A stretch of 64,000 bases of DNA from Winogradskyella arenosi (GTDB lineage Bacteria; Bacteroidota; Bacteroidia; Flavobacteriales; Flavobacteriaceae), in NCBI RefSeq assembly GCF_003337305.1, contig NZ_QPJO01000001.1, positions 62,001 to 126,000 of the forward strand, given 5' to 3'. Every line of letters starts with the position of its first letter. Positions within the stretch are counted from its first letter, which is position 1. The position numbers and the translations under genes were made by a program. The notes below the pieces were generated by a model. It did not search any database and had not been told where the DNA came from. It saw only the letters and a list, made by a program, of their open reading frames with translations. Below are positions 51,197 through 60,562 of this stretch, in pieces.

Positions 51197-54100
51197 TGAC
51201 TGAAAACAAAAAAAATACCGAAAAGGAATTTGGTTGGTCATCTTGGGCCATCAACAATAAGACCACAATGTATGTGCTTATTGCTGTATTTTTCTACTTA
51301 GGAATTTCAGCATTTTTCGACATGCCTAGAGAGGCTTTTCCGGAGGTTAACGAAACCAAGATTTACGTAAGTACCATCTACCCTGGGAATACCGCGGAAG
51401 ATATTGAAAAGTTAATTACAAATCCGGTTGAAGATCAGCTTAAAACCGTAAGTAATGTTGTAGAAATTACCTCAACCTCACAAGAAGATTATTCTATGGT
51501 GGTTGTAGAATTTGATGAGCATATTACGGTAGAGCAAGCCAAACAAAAGGTTAAAGATGAAATTGACTCGGAAACGGCAAGTGAAGATTGGCCAACTTTT
51601 AATGGCGCCAAGGTAGAGCCTGATGTTTTTGAATTAAGCCTTTCCGAAGAAATGCCAATTCTTAACATTAATATCTCTGGAGACTACCCTATTGAAAAAT
51701 TAAAGGATTATGCCGAATACCTTCAAGAAGAAATTGAAGATTTACAAGAAATTAAAAAGGCAGATATCCGTGGAGCTCAAGAGAAAGAAGTTGAAGTCGC
51801 TGTAGACATCTATAAAATGATGGCTGCAAAAGTGACCTTCAATGATATTATTGGTGCTATTAGCAGCGGAAACGTTACCCAATCTGCAGGAAACCTGAAA
51901 GCGAGCGGTCAACGCCGTACCATTAGAATTATTGGAGAGATTGAAACGCCTTCAGAACTTGAAAACTTTGTGGTTAAAGCCGAAAATGGTAATCCAATTT
52001 ATTTAAAAGACGTGGCTACAGTTTCTTTTCATGAAGAAGACAAAACCACCTTTGCCCGTAAATCTGGAAAACCCGTTGTAATGCTAGACGTTAAAAAACG
52101 TGCTGGTAAAAACATGGTGGCCGCTGCAGAACAAACCCAATCGATTGTTCAGAACGCTATAGATAATGAATTCCCTAAAGACCTTGAGGTGACCATTACT
52201 AATGATCAATCTCCTGTAACCATAGGTAAGGTTGACGATTTGGTAAACAACATCATCTTTGGTGTTATCTTAGTCGTTACCGTCCTTATGTTCTTCTTAG
52301 GGTTTAAAAATGCCCTATTCGTTGGTTTTGCAATCCCAATGTCTATGTTTATGTCCTTAATGATCTTGGGGCTTATTGGCTATAGTTTAAATACCATGGT
52401 TTTATTCGGACTTATCATGGGACTCGGAATGTTGGTGGATAACGGAATTGTGGTTGTAGAAAACGTGTACCGTCTTATGGAAGATGAAGGCATGAACCGT
52501 ATTGAAGCTGCAAAAAAAGGAATTGGTGAAATTGCTTACCCTATTATTATTTCTACCGCAACAACAGTTGCCGCCTTTGTCCCTATTGGGTTATGGCCTG
52601 GAATTATGGGTGAGTTTATGAAAATCTTACCAATTACCCTATCCATTGTATTAGGCTCCTCGTTAATTGTAGCCATCTTCTTTAACTCTGTATTGGTCTC
52701 ACGTTATATGACCACAGAAGATAAGGATATGCCGCTAAAGCAAATTATTAAAATCACGGTAATTATTGCCGCTTTCGGCATCTTAATCTTAGTATTTGGT
52801 GGGACCTACCGAGGCTTAGGAACCATTATGGTCTTTACCGCTATTATGCTTTGGGCTTACCGCTATTTTATTAGAGGCTGGGCCAATAGTTTTCAGAATA
52901 AAGCCCTTGTAAGTCTAGAGAATTGGTACGAAGTTCGCTTAAGAAAAGCGCTTTCTAAAAGGCAACCTTACGTATTAACTATCGTAACCTTCGTTCTTTT
53001 ATTTGCGGCATTTATCGCCTTTGGTTTATCTTTAAAAAGTCAGCGTACTAAAGTCGAGTTCTTCCCAGATAATAAGCCCAACCAAATTATTGTCTATATA
53101 GAATATCCACAAGGAACGGCTATTGAAAAAACCAATGCCATTACAGCACAGATTGAAAAACGTGTAGAAGCCGTTATTAACGACGGGCAATACATGGATG
53201 GGGATCGTAACTTTTTAGTAGAAAGTGCCGTTTCTCAAGTTGGTGAAGGAGCCGGAAACCCTCAAACCGATATGGGATCTGGAGCAGAAATGCCCCATAA
53301 AGCTAAGATTACAGCCTCTATGCGGGAGTACAAATATAGACGTGGTGAAGACAGTGAGCTGTTACGTCAAAAAGTACAAGAAGCCTTAGTGGGGATCTTT
53401 CCTGGGGTTTTAATTTCTGTTGAAAAAGACACCAACGGTCCACCTGCCGGACCACCAATTAATATTGAAATTGAAGGCAGTGACTATGACCAACTCATAG
53501 GACTAGCAGAGCAAATGCGAAGCTTTATTAACTCTAAAAACATTCAGGGTATCGATGAACTTAAAATCGACGTCAATAAAGACAAACCCTCAATGCTTGT
53601 TGAAATTGATAGAAAAAAAGCCGGAGAATTAGGGATTTCTGCCAGACAAATAGGCGATCAATTACGAAACTCTATTTTCGGTTCTAAAGCAGGAATTTTC
53701 AAAGAAGACGGCGATGATTTTGATATCTATGTCCGCTTTAATGAAGACAACCGTTACGATAAAAGTGCCTTATTTAACCAAAATATCACTTTTAGAGACA
53801 ACACAGGTCAGATTAAAGAAATTCCATTGTCTACAGTTGCCAAGCAGAAAAACAATTCGGGCTTTAGTGCCATTAAGCACAAAGACACCAAACGTGTGGT
53901 TACCGTATACTCTGCCTTATCCCCTGGATTTACTGATGCCGGAGCAATTGTAACGCAGATTCAGAATGAAATGAAAAGTTTTGAAGGTTTACCAGAAGAC
54001 GTGCACATTGATTATACGGGTCAGATTGAAGAACAGAATAAACAAATGGCCTTTTTAGTGGGCGCTTTTTTCACCGGATTAGGTTTAATTTTCTTCATTT

Positions 54101-54687
54101 TAATTTTCCAATTCAACTCAGTATCTAAGCCAACCATTATTATGATTGCTATTTTCTTGAGTTTCATTGGGGTCTTTGGCGGCATTGTAATCTCTGGAAG
54201 TGCCTTCGTGATTATGATGACTATGGTAGGGATAATTTCCCTTGCAGGAATCGTAGTAAACAATGGGGTGGTACTTCTAGATTACGCGCAACTCTTAATT
54301 GATCGAAAGAAAAATGAATTAGATCTTATTGAAACCGATTACCTTACAACTGAAGATTTATTTGAAAGTATCGTTAGAGCCGGAAAAGCCCGTTTAAGAC
54401 CTGTTTTATTAACGGCTATTACCACGATTTTAGGTTTAATTCCGCTTGCCATAGGACTAAACATTAACTTCTTTACCCTATTTGCAGATTTCGATGCTAA
54501 TATTTATATGGGTGGAGACAATGTGGTGTTTTGGGGACCATTAGCCTGGACCGTTATTTACGGTTTATTAGTGGCCACCTTCTTAACCTTAATTGTGGTT
54601 CCTATTTTATTCTTTTTAAGTATTAAACTTAAAATGTGGATGCGCTTAAAGTTTACTTCAGAACCTTTAAGAGCTGAAAAAAAGTAA
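51196..54687 (+). CDS. RND multidrug/metabolite efflux permease (HAE1-like, two extra TM segments)
   Basis: This 1163-residue pump is longer than typical HAE1 pumps (about 1030-1050). It shows the family layout: helix near residue 25, periplasmic porter domain, six-helix cluster with GFAIPMSMFMSLMILGLIG and LFGLIMGLGMLVDNGIVVVENVYRL (the latter helix 4, with the Asp of the proton relay), then the repeat with a second cluster. Between the halves (about 513-562) there is an extra pair of hydrophobic segments (IIKITVIIAAFGILILVF and GLGTIMVFTAIMLWAYRYF), giving about 14 helices. The ligand is unknown. Overlaps the adaptor stop. Confidence 0.94.
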   Translation: MTENKKNTEKEFGWSSWAINNKTTMYVLIAVFFYLGISAFFDMPREAFPEVNETKIYVSTIYPGNTAEDIEKLITNPVEDQLKTVSNVVEITSTSQEDYSMVVVEFDEHITVEQAKQKVKDEIDSETASEDWPTFNGAKVEPDVFELSLSEEMPILNINISGDYPIEKLKDYAEYLQEEIEDLQEIKKADIRGAQEKEVEVAVDIYKMMAAKVTFNDIIGAISSGNVTQSAGNLKASGQRRTIRIIGEIETPSELENFVVKAENGNPIYLKDVATVSFHEEDKTTFARKSGKPVVMLDVKKRAGKNMVAAAEQTQSIVQNAIDNEFPKDLEVTITNDQSPVTIGKVDDLVNNIIFGVILVVTVLMFFLGFKNALFVGFAIPMSMFMSLMILGLIGYSLNTMVLFGLIMGLGMLVDNGIVVVENVYRLMEDEGMNRIEAAKKGIGEIAYPIIISTATTVAAFVPIGLWPGIMGEFMKILPITLSIVLGSSLIVAIFFNSVLVSRYMTTEDKDMPLKQIIKITVIIAAFGILILVFGGTYRGLGTIMVFTAIMLWAYRYFIRGWANSFQNKALVSLENWYEVRLRKALSKRQPYVLTIVTFVLLFAAFIAFGLSLKSQRTKVEFFPDNKPNQIIVYIEYPQGTAIEKTNAITAQIEKRVEAVINDGQYMDGDRNFLVESAVSQVGEGAGNPQTDMGSGAEMPHKAKITASMREYKYRRGEDSELLRQKVQEALVGIFPGVLISVEKDTNGPPAGPPINIEIEGSDYDQLIGLAEQMRSFINSKNIQGIDELKIDVNKDKPSMLVEIDRKKAGELGISARQIGDQLRNSIFGSKAGIFKEDGDDFDIYVRFNEDNRYDKSALFNQNITFRDNTGQIKEIPLSTVAKQKNNSGFSAIKHKDTKRVVTVYSALSPGFTDAGAIVTQIQNEMKSFEGLPEDVHIDYTGQIEEQNKQMAFLVGAFFTGLGLIFFILIFQFNSVSKPTIIMIAIFLSFIGVFGGIVISGSAFVIMMTMVGIISLAGIVVNNGVVLLDYAQLLIDRKKNELDLIETDYLTTEDLFESIVRAGKARLRPVLLTAITTILGLIPLAIGLNINFFTLFADFDANIYMGGDNVVFWGPLAWTVIYGLLVATFLTLIVVPILFFLSIKLKMWMRLKFTSEPLRAEKK

Positions 54688-54724
54688 GGCTTTTATAACT
54701 TTATTTATAAAGTCTTTCCTTTAA

Positions 54725-54772
54725 AAAACACGTTATATAAAAGTCCTTTTCGGCTTTTGTATAACGTGTTTT
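54725..54772 (+). terminator. Terminator hairpin after the efflux operon
   Basis: AAAACACGTTATA (54725-54737) pairs with TATAACGTGTTTT (54760-54772), 13 pairs, with an inner AAAAG/CTTTT helix. The T tail is short and interrupted (TTTTAGGTTTTA). Confidence 0.65.
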
Positions 54773-54925
54773 AGGTTTTACTCGGTTTTCAAAATGCACT
54801 TTTAGTACTGCGTTGTAAACGGATTGTGTTTGGGATCTGTAGAACGGGGCCTTCAAACTGTAAAATATTCCACCTTCTAAGGATGAAAAATCCCAATTCA
54901 TTATCCGATAATAATTAAACTTACT

Positions 54926-54933
54926 TAAATTTG
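54926..54933 (+). promoter_or_regulatory. Predicted -7 box of aspS
   Basis: TAAATTTG followed by C lies 52 bases before the aspS ATG. No TTG at normal spacing upstream was seen. Confidence 0.45.
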
Positions 54934-54985
54934 CACCCGCATTCATCATAGCATTAGCAGCGATGAACAAAATTTAAATTTCATT

Positions 54986-56740
54986 ATGTACAGAAGTCAC
55001 AATTGTGGTGAATTAAGAGCATCACACAGCAATACAGAAGTTACACTCTCAGGATGGGTTCAAGGTGTTAGAGATAAAGGGTTTATGATCTATTTAGATC
55101 TTCGCGATCGTTATGGCATCACCCAACTTTATTTTGATGAAGAAAGCACTCCAAAAGAGATCATGGAAAAGGCTTCAAAATTGGGACGTGAATTTGTAAT
55201 TCAAGTAACAGGTAAAGTTGTAGAACGTGCTTCTAAAAATCCAAATATTCCTACAGGAGATATTGAAGTTTTAGTATCAGAACTTAATGTGCTTAACAGT
55301 TCATTAGTACCTCCATTTACTATTGAGGACAAAACCGATGGTGGTGATGATGTCCGTATGAAATACAGATATATTGATATCCGCCGTAATCCGGTAAAAA
55401 ATAAACTGATCTTTAGACATAAAGTTTCTCAAGCAGTGCGTAATTATTTATCGCAACAAGACTTTATAGAAGTTGAAACACCATATTTAATTAAATCTAC
55501 ACCAGAAGGAGCACGTGATTTTGTGGTACCTTCTCGTATGAATGAAGGCCAATTTTACGCTTTACCACAATCGCCACAAACCTTTAAACAATTGTTGATG
55601 GTTGGTGGAATGGATAAATATTTCCAGATTGTAAAATGTTTTAGAGATGAAGATTTACGTGCCGACAGACAACCCGAGTTTACACAAATAGATTGTGAAA
55701 TGGCTTTTGTTGAGCAAGAAGACATCTTAAATATGTTTGAAGGCTTAACGCGTCACTTATTAAAAGAAGTGAATGGTGTAGACATCGAAAAGTTTCCAAG
55801 AATGCTTTACGATGATGCCATGCGTTTATACGGAAATGACAAACCAGACATTAGATTTGGAATGGAATTTGGCGAGCTTAACGCCGTAGCACAACATAAA
55901 GATTTTGGTGTTTTTAACAATGCCGAATTAGTGGTCGGAATTGCCGTACCAGGCGGAAACGCTTTTACGAGAAAAGAAATCGACAACTTAATTAAGTGGG
56001 TAAAACGTCCACAAGTGGGAGCCTTAGGTATGGTATACTCACGTTGTAATGACGATGGTAGCTTTAAATCTTCAGTAGATAAATTCTATGACCAAGAGGA
56101 TTTAGCAAAGTGGGCCGAGGTTACTGGCGCTAAAGCTGGTGATTTAATCTGTATCTTATCAGGAGACAAAAATAAAGTAAGAGCACAATTAAGTGCGTTA
56201 CGTATGGAACTTGCTGAGCGTTTAGGTCTAAGAGATCCTAAAGTATTTGCGCCATTATGGGTTATTGACTTCCCATTATTAGAGCTTGATGAAGAAACAG
56301 GAAATTACCACGCCATGCACCACCCGTTTACCTCACCAAAACCAGGACAAATAGAATTGTTAGATACCAATCCAGGCGAAGTAAAAGCCAATGCTTACGA
56401 TTTGGTATTAAATGGTAATGAAATCGGAGGTGGTTCTATTAGAATTTACGATAAGAAAACTCAAGCCATTATGCTAAAACATTTAGGCTTTACTGAGGAA
56501 GAAGCAAAAGCGCAATTTGGATTCTTAATGGATGCTTTTGAATATGGTGCACCTCCACACGGTGGACTCGCTTTTGGTTTAGATCGATTGGTTGCCATTT
56601 TAGGAGGTCAGGAAAGTATTCGAGATTTTATTGCCTTCCCAAAAAACAATTCAGGTCGTGATGTAATGATTGATGCGCCTGCACCAATTGACGATCAGCA
56701 ACTTGAAGAACTCAGCTTAAAACTAAATTTAAAATCTTAA
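54986..56740 (+). CDS. aspS: Aspartate--tRNA ligase
   Basis: This 584-residue class IIb synthetase charges tRNA-Asp. It begins with [16 protein letters not shown] and the OB-fold domain (about 1-105), followed by the catalytic core with [35 protein letters not shown]-type motif 2 near 210-235, and the bacterial-type insertion (about 290-420). Motif 3 is [16 protein letters not shown] near residue 525. The length is that of bacterial AspRS. asnS elsewhere in the window suggests that AspRS here is the discriminating form, but this is not proven by sequence. An intrinsic terminator follows after eight bases. Confidence 0.97.
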   Translation: MYRSHNCGELRASHSNTEVTLSGWVQGVRDKGFMIYLDLRDRYGITQLYFDEESTPKEIMEKASKLGREFVIQVTGKVVERASKNPNIPTGDIEVLVSELNVLNSSLVPPFTIEDKTDGGDDVRMKYRYIDIRRNPVKNKLIFRHKVSQAVRNYLSQQDFIEVETPYLIKSTPEGARDFVVPSRMNEGQFYALPQSPQTFKQLLMVGGMDKYFQIVKCFRDEDLRADRQPEFTQIDCEMAFVEQEDILNMFEGLTRHLLKEVNGVDIEKFPRMLYDDAMRLYGNDKPDIRFGMEFGELNAVAQHKDFGVFNNAELVVGIAVPGGNAFTRKEIDNLIKWVKRPQVGALGMVYSRCNDDGSFKSSVDKFYDQEDLAKWAEVTGAKAGDLICILSGDKNKVRAQLSALRMELAERLGLRDPKVFAPLWVIDFPLLELDEETGNYHAMHHPFTSPKPGQIELLDTNPGEVKANAYDLVLNGNEIGGGSIRIYDKKTQAIMLKHLGFTEEEAKAQFGFLMDAFEYGAPPHGGLAFGLDRLVAILGGQESIRDFIAFPKNNSGRDVMIDAPAPIDDQQLEELSLKLNLKS

Positions 56741-56748
56741 AAATATTT

Positions 56749-56774
56749 AATCCTGCTTTATGCAGGATTTTTTT
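56749..56774 (+). terminator. Intrinsic terminator after aspS
   Basis: AATCCTGC (56749-56756) pairs with GCAGGATT (56762-56769) with a five-base loop, then T to 56774. It covers an ATG at 56760, which is therefore unlikely to be the start of the ClC gene. Confidence 0.8.
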
Positions 56775-56789
56775 ATTAGATTTAAGACC

Positions 56790-58580
56790 ATGCCAAGAAA
56801 ACATCCCATACTAAAAAAGATCCTAATATGGAGAACGAAGCACATCTCTGATAAACAGTTTGTGTTTTTTCTTAGTGTACTTGTTGGTATTACCTCTGGA
56901 ATTGGAGCCGTAATCCTAAAAAACTTAACACACTTTATTCAACATTTATTAGAAGGCAATTTAGTGCGGTATTACCACCATGCTTTTTACTTTTTATTCC
57001 CTTTAATAGGTTTCATTCTGGTGTATTTAATTATAAAATACATTATCAGATCTAAGGTAAGTCATGGAATTCCTTCTACCTTATACGCTATAGCTAAACG
57101 TAAAGGCGTTATTAAACGCTACCAAATGTTTGGCTCTATATTAACCGCTCCCATCACCGTTGGTTTTGGTGGTTCTGTAGGTCTCGAGGGGCCTTCAGTG
57201 GCTACAGGGGCTGCAATAAGCTCTAATATTTCGAGGTTGTTTAGGATGAACCAGAAGACCAAAATGCTACTTATTGGCTGTGCTGCAGCGGGGGCCTTGT
57301 CTTCTATTTTTAAAGCGCCGATTGCTGCCATCATTTTTGCAATTGAAGTGTTTAGTTTAGATTTAACCATGGTGTCTATGATGCCGTTGTTATTAGCCTC
57401 ACTCTCGGCAATTATCACCTCGTACTTTTTCTTTGGAGACGATGTTTTACTTCCCTTTAGAATTGAAGATCACTTTACCATATCTGATGTTCCTTTTTAT
57501 GCCTTTTTAGGGGTTTGCGCCGCTTTTACCTCTATATACTTTAATCAGGTGTATGAGAAGGTGCAAGATTTTTTTGATCGCCTAGACTCCCCTATTAAGA
57601 AATTATTGGTTGGTGGTGTGGCCATTGGAGTATTGGTCTTTTTTATTCCACCACTCTATGGGGAAGGGTTTGAAACCATGAACAACCTTATTGCCGGAAA
57701 CCCTCAAAAAGCCCTTGAAGCTAATTTTTTCAATTTAGATCTTTCAAATATTTGGGTCGTAATTGCGCTGTTAGCCGGATTGGTGTTTTTTAAAGTCTTT
57801 GCTAGTGCCATAACCTTTGGCGCAGGAGGTGTTGGTGGTATTTTTGCTCCAACTTTATTTATGGGAAGTTTAATGGGGAATTGTGTGGCCAAAATCATTA
57901 ACAACTGTGGTTTGTTCAGCGCTCCCGTTTCCGAAAGTAATTTCACCCTGGTAGGGATGGCTGGTATATTGGCAGGCGTATTACAAGCGCCATTAACCGC
58001 GATTTTCTTAATTGCTGAATTAACCGGTGGCTATGATTTATTTATACCGCTAATGATCACAGCAGCCATTTCCTTCGGGATTACCCGTATTTTTTCTCCA
58101 CATTCTGTTTATACGATGGAATTGGGTAGAAAAGGTGACCTTATTACACACGATAAAGACCATGCGATTCTCACCCTTATGGACATTCATAAGGTCATTG
58201 AAACCAATTTTATTAGTGTCACAACTAAAATGAATTTAGGTGAAATTATTAATACGGCCGTGGTCAAATCTAACCGTAATATTTTCCCTGTCCTAGATGA
58301 AACGAAGCAACAATTAAAGGGCGTCATCTTATTAGACGACATCCGCTCTATAATGTTTGATCAAAAGCTTTATAAGGAGGTTTTAGCCATGGAAGTTATG
58401 CAGAAACCACCAGCGATCATTAACCTTGATAAGGATAAAATGACGGTGATTATGAAAAAATTTCAGGAGAGTAATGCTTGGAATCTCCCTGTAGTGAAAA
58501 ACGGGAAGTATGTTGGTTTTATTTCTAAATCTAAATTACTAACCGCTTACCGACGAGAATTGATAAACATCACCTCTTAA
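56790..58580 (+). CDS. ClC-type chloride channel/transporter with CBS domains
   Basis: This 596-residue membrane protein has the ClC core (about 30-440) and a C-terminal tandem CBS domain pair (about 455-590). Family signatures are GSVGLEGPSVATG (gating glutamate in GLEGP) and GAGGVGGIFAPTLFMG (GxFxP). The tyrosine near the selectivity filter is seen in SVYTMELG. Two positions differ from classical exchangers: the inner proton glutamate position appears as Val (FAIEVF), and the centre-serine motif reads SHGIP rather than GSGIP. These changes are known from channel-like members, so it may not exchange protons. I start at ATG 56790, because the ATG at 56760 lies in the aspS terminator. Confidence 0.9.
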   Translation: MPRKHPILKKILIWRTKHISDKQFVFFLSVLVGITSGIGAVILKNLTHFIQHLLEGNLVRYYHHAFYFLFPLIGFILVYLIIKYIIRSKVSHGIPSTLYAIAKRKGVIKRYQMFGSILTAPITVGFGGSVGLEGPSVATGAAISSNISRLFRMNQKTKMLLIGCAAAGALSSIFKAPIAAIIFAIEVFSLDLTMVSMMPLLLASLSAIITSYFFFGDDVLLPFRIEDHFTISDVPFYAFLGVCAAFTSIYFNQVYEKVQDFFDRLDSPIKKLLVGGVAIGVLVFFIPPLYGEGFETMNNLIAGNPQKALEANFFNLDLSNIWVVIALLAGLVFFKVFASAITFGAGGVGGIFAPTLFMGSLMGNCVAKIINNCGLFSAPVSESNFTLVGMAGILAGVLQAPLTAIFLIAELTGGYDLFIPLMITAAISFGITRIFSPHSVYTMELGRKGDLITHDKDHAILTLMDIHKVIETNFISVTTKMNLGEIINTAVVKSNRNIFPVLDETKQQLKGVILLDDIRSIMFDQKLYKEVLAMEVMQKPPAIINLDKDKMTVIMKKFQESNAWNLPVVKNGKYVGFISKSKLLTAYRRELINITS

Positions 58581-58662
58581 ACGTTAAAACCGAACGGCAT
58601 TAACAGCCTCCTAAGCGGGTATTAAAATATTAATTATTAACAGCATACCGTTTATAATTCCT

Positions 58663-58670
58663 TAATTTTG
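58663..58670 (+). promoter_or_regulatory. Predicted -7 box of the 80-residue membrane protein gene
   Basis: TAATTTTG followed by CAGC lies 48 bases before the ATG at 58719 and shares the extended TAnnTTTGCAGC form. An in-frame TTG in the box can be mistaken for a start codon. Confidence 0.5.
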
Positions 58671-58718
58671 CAGCGAATAACAGGGGCGTTATCACATTTT
58701 TTAAGCCTATTTACTCTT

Positions 58719-58961
58719 ATGAAACCTATAAAAATCATCACCTTTATTGCTTTTTTAGCCGCATTATCTAGTATTATTTGCGGTTTAATCCTCGATATTC
58801 CCTCCAAACAAAAATTAATTGGCTTTGGTGTTACCGGTTTATTTTTGGTGGTTTTCCCACTATTTTCTTACTACCGATGGAAAGACAAAAACGTGCAGGA
58901 CTACATGCTCACAAAGGAAAACCTAGATAAAATGAGAGAAAATCAGCGCCGTTCTAAATGA
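58719..58961 (+). CDS. Small two-helix membrane protein
   Basis: This 80-residue protein has two hydrophobic helices (about 5-25, ITFIAFLAALSSIICGLIL, and 33-51, IGFGVTGLFLVVFPLFSYY) and a charged C-terminal tail (RWKDKNVQDYML, then KENLDKMRENQRRSK). No family is recognised, though proteins of this size and layout are common in Flavobacteriaceae. It starts at the ATG at 58719. It is followed by the cold-shock gene after 116 bases, which has its own promoter. Confidence 0.7.
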   Translation: MKPIKIITFIAFLAALSSIICGLILDIPSKQKLIGFGVTGLFLVVFPLFSYYRWKDKNVQDYMLTKENLDKMRENQRRSK

Positions 58962-59025
58962 TAATTTTGGAAGATATTTTTTAAAGGATTTTCGATTTAA
59001 TTTAAAATTAAACAATTTAATAACA

Positions 59026-59052
59026 TTGCGTTTTAATTTTATAGTATCTTTG
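59026..59052 (+). promoter_or_regulatory. Promoter of cold-shock gene (TTG-N16-TATCTTTG)
   Basis: TTG (59026-59028) and TATCTTTG (59045-59052) are 16 bases apart, close to the Bacteroidota consensus. A short T-rich leader of about 25 bases precedes the ATG at 59078, shorter than in E. coli cspA. Confidence 0.65.
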
Positions 59053-59077
59053 TCCTTTAATTTTTATTTATATTATA

Positions 59078-59269
59078 ATGACTGGAACAGTTAAATTTTT
59101 TAATGATTCAAAAGGATTTGGATTCATTACCAACGAAGAAACAGGAAAAGACATCTTTGTACACGTATCAAACCTTAACGGCGTAGAATTACGCGAAGGT
59201 GATAACGTAGAGTACGATGAAGAAGAAGGAAGAAAAGGTTTAGTAGCTGCAAACGTGCAGGTATTATAA
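59078..59269 (+). CDS. Cold-shock protein (CspA family)
   Basis: This 63-residue single-domain OB-fold protein binds single-stranded RNA or DNA. Both RNA-binding motifs are intact: RNP1 KGFGFIT (near residues 12-18) and RNP2 DIFVHVS (near 25-31). It is an RNA chaperone of the CspA type; whether this copy is cold-induced or constitutive cannot be told. It has its own promoter and a strong terminator (59289-59320), so it is a single-gene unit. Confidence 0.96.
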   Translation: MTGTVKFFNDSKGFGFITNEETGKDIFVHVSNLNGVELREGDNVEYDEEEGRKGLVAANVQVL

Positions 59270-59288
59270 GTATATATCTTAAAGTTTC

Positions 59289-59320
59289 AACGCTCAACCT
59301 TTGGTTGGGCGTTTTTTTTT
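59289..59320 (+). terminator. Intrinsic terminator of the cold-shock gene
   Basis: AACGCTCAACC (59289-59299) pairs with GGTTGGGCGTT (59303-59313) around a three-base loop, 11 pairs with one G-T, followed by a T run to 59320. Confidence 0.95.
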
Positions 59321-59447
59321 GCGCCATACTCAAGCGATTAATCCTTTTCATTATTAAAATTATAGCGTCCACCCTAGTAAAGACAAGACCTTAAATGGTA
59401 GTTATAAGGCTTCAGTTGAGAATCCTAAAGCCTTTCTAACCCCTCTT

Positions 59448-59900
59448 TTATTCAAAAATAACTGGTAAAGTAGTCTTAGGAATTTTCACAATACAATACG
59501 GCTGAGTTATAACACTCGTAGCGATACCTTCAGGAGATTTCTGCTTAACCTTAACCACGGTATGCTCAGAGGTATTATGCACTTCTAGATCTATACGATA
59601 GCCGCCACTCCCTTTAACATCACTAAACACGGCAATAATATCATAGTCTGAAAAATTAATATCCGTTTCAGTAAATTGTTCAGAAACCGTATTCACACGA
59701 TTCATCTGCATAATTAAAGCCTGCCAATCTTTTGCATTGGTAATCACTAGGTTTTGTTTGCTTATCCCCTCTTCACCTGAGCCATGTAAATTTCCTTTCG
59801 CAATCTGTTGTGTTGTTATCATGCCGGTCTCATTATTTTTAAAACTGGTTTTGCAACTTAGAATCACAAGCGCAAAACAAAGGAGTAATTTCGTTTTCAT
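59448..59900 (-). CDS. Lipoprotein with PrcB-like C-terminal domain
   Basis: This 150-residue protein has a lipoprotein signal peptide with the lipobox ILSC (Cys near residue 16) and a C-terminal part resembling the PrcB C-terminal domain (GSGGYRIDLEVHNTSEH and VITQPYCIVKIPKTT), known from the protease-associated PrcB protein. It is predicted to be an envelope lipoprotein. The role in this organism is unknown. It follows tadA on the same strand after 20 bases, and no protease gene is next to it. Confidence 0.75.
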   Translation of the reverse strand: MKTKLLLCFALVILSCKTSFKNNETGMITTQQIAKGNLHGSGEEGISKQNLVITNAKDWQALIMQMNRVNTVSEQFTETDINFSDYDIIAVFSDVKGSGGYRIDLEVHNTSEHTVVKVKQKSPEGIATSVITQPYCIVKIPKTTLPVIFE

Positions 59901-59920
59901 AATTGTTTTTTTTAATCTTC

Positions 59921-60370
59921 TTAATTCAAATTTCGTTTTTCAATAAAAAAGCGTTTCATCAATGCGGATGCTTCTTCAGCTAAAACCCCACCGACCACTT
60001 CTGTTTTAGGATGCAGTTGCGTACCCATGGTGTTAAAACCTCGCTGCACATCAGAGGCCCCATAAACCACTTTAGATATTTGACTCCAATACAAGGCCCC
60101 AGCACACATTTGGCAAGGCTCTAGTGTTACGTATAAGGTGCAATTCAGCAAATACTTTCCGCCTAAAAAATTGGCTGCCGAGGTAATGGCTTGCATTTCG
60201 GCATGCGCGGTAACATCATTTAATAATTCCGTAAGGTTATGCGTACGGGCTATAACCCGATCTTTAACTACAATTATGGCGCCAACAGGAATTTCCCCTT
60301 TTTCATAAGCCAGCTCCGCTTCTTGAAGTGCTTTTTTCATAAAATAAGTATCGTCAAATGGATTAATCAT
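59921..60370 (-). CDS. tadA: tRNA adenosine(34) deaminase
   Basis: This 149-residue zinc deaminase converts A34 to inosine in tRNA-Arg(ACG), widening its codon reading. The catalytic residues are visible: H56-A57-E58 in HAEMQAI, and the zinc ligands C86 and C89 in PCQMCAGAL. The length and GEIPVGAIIV N-terminal segment are as in TadA. I start at the ATG at 60370 (MINPFDDTYFM); an 18-codon extension to 60424 has no homology. It is followed by the lipoprotein gene on the same strand. Confidence 0.93.
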   Translation of the reverse strand: MINPFDDTYFMKKALQEAELAYEKGEIPVGAIIVVKDRVIARTHNLTELLNDVTAHAEMQAITSAANFLGGKYLLNCTLYVTLEPCQMCAGALYWSQISKVVYGASDVQRGFNTMGTQLHPKTEVVGGVLAEEASALMKRFFIEKRNLN

Positions 60371-60547
60371 GCTTGTATGGCTTAGGTTTTTGTTAGATTG
60401 AATGGTCTCACATTTCAACCTCAACGCTGTAGGACTTTAAATTTATACGTTTCATAATTCCTGAAACCTTATCGGTATAAAATCGGAATCATGAATATAT
60501 TGTAAAAATACGATTCTAATTGAATTAAAAAATACAATTGCATATAG

Positions 60548-60555
60548 TACATTTG
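60548..60555 (+). promoter_or_regulatory. Predicted -7 box of dxs (near-leaderless)
   Basis: TACATTTG lies seven bases before the dxs ATG at 60563, so the leader would be almost absent. A TTG at 60520-60522 is 25 bases upstream of the box, slightly long for a -33 element. Confidence 0.4.
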
Positions 60556-60562
60556 TAAACGG

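Larger units (their letters stand above)
54688..54985. other. Spacer between RND gene and aspS, with terminator hairpin
   Basis: The spacer holds the hairpin at 54725-54772 and a TAAATTTG box for aspS at 54926-54933. The minus-strand frame through this region would begin with TTG and pass through the hairpin, and I do not regard it as a gene. Confidence 0.6.

Noticed and set aside
54701-54970. 89-aa minus-strand ORF in the RND-aspS spacer
   Set aside because: It begins with TTG, runs through a terminator hairpin and the aspS promoter region, and has no recognisable domain.
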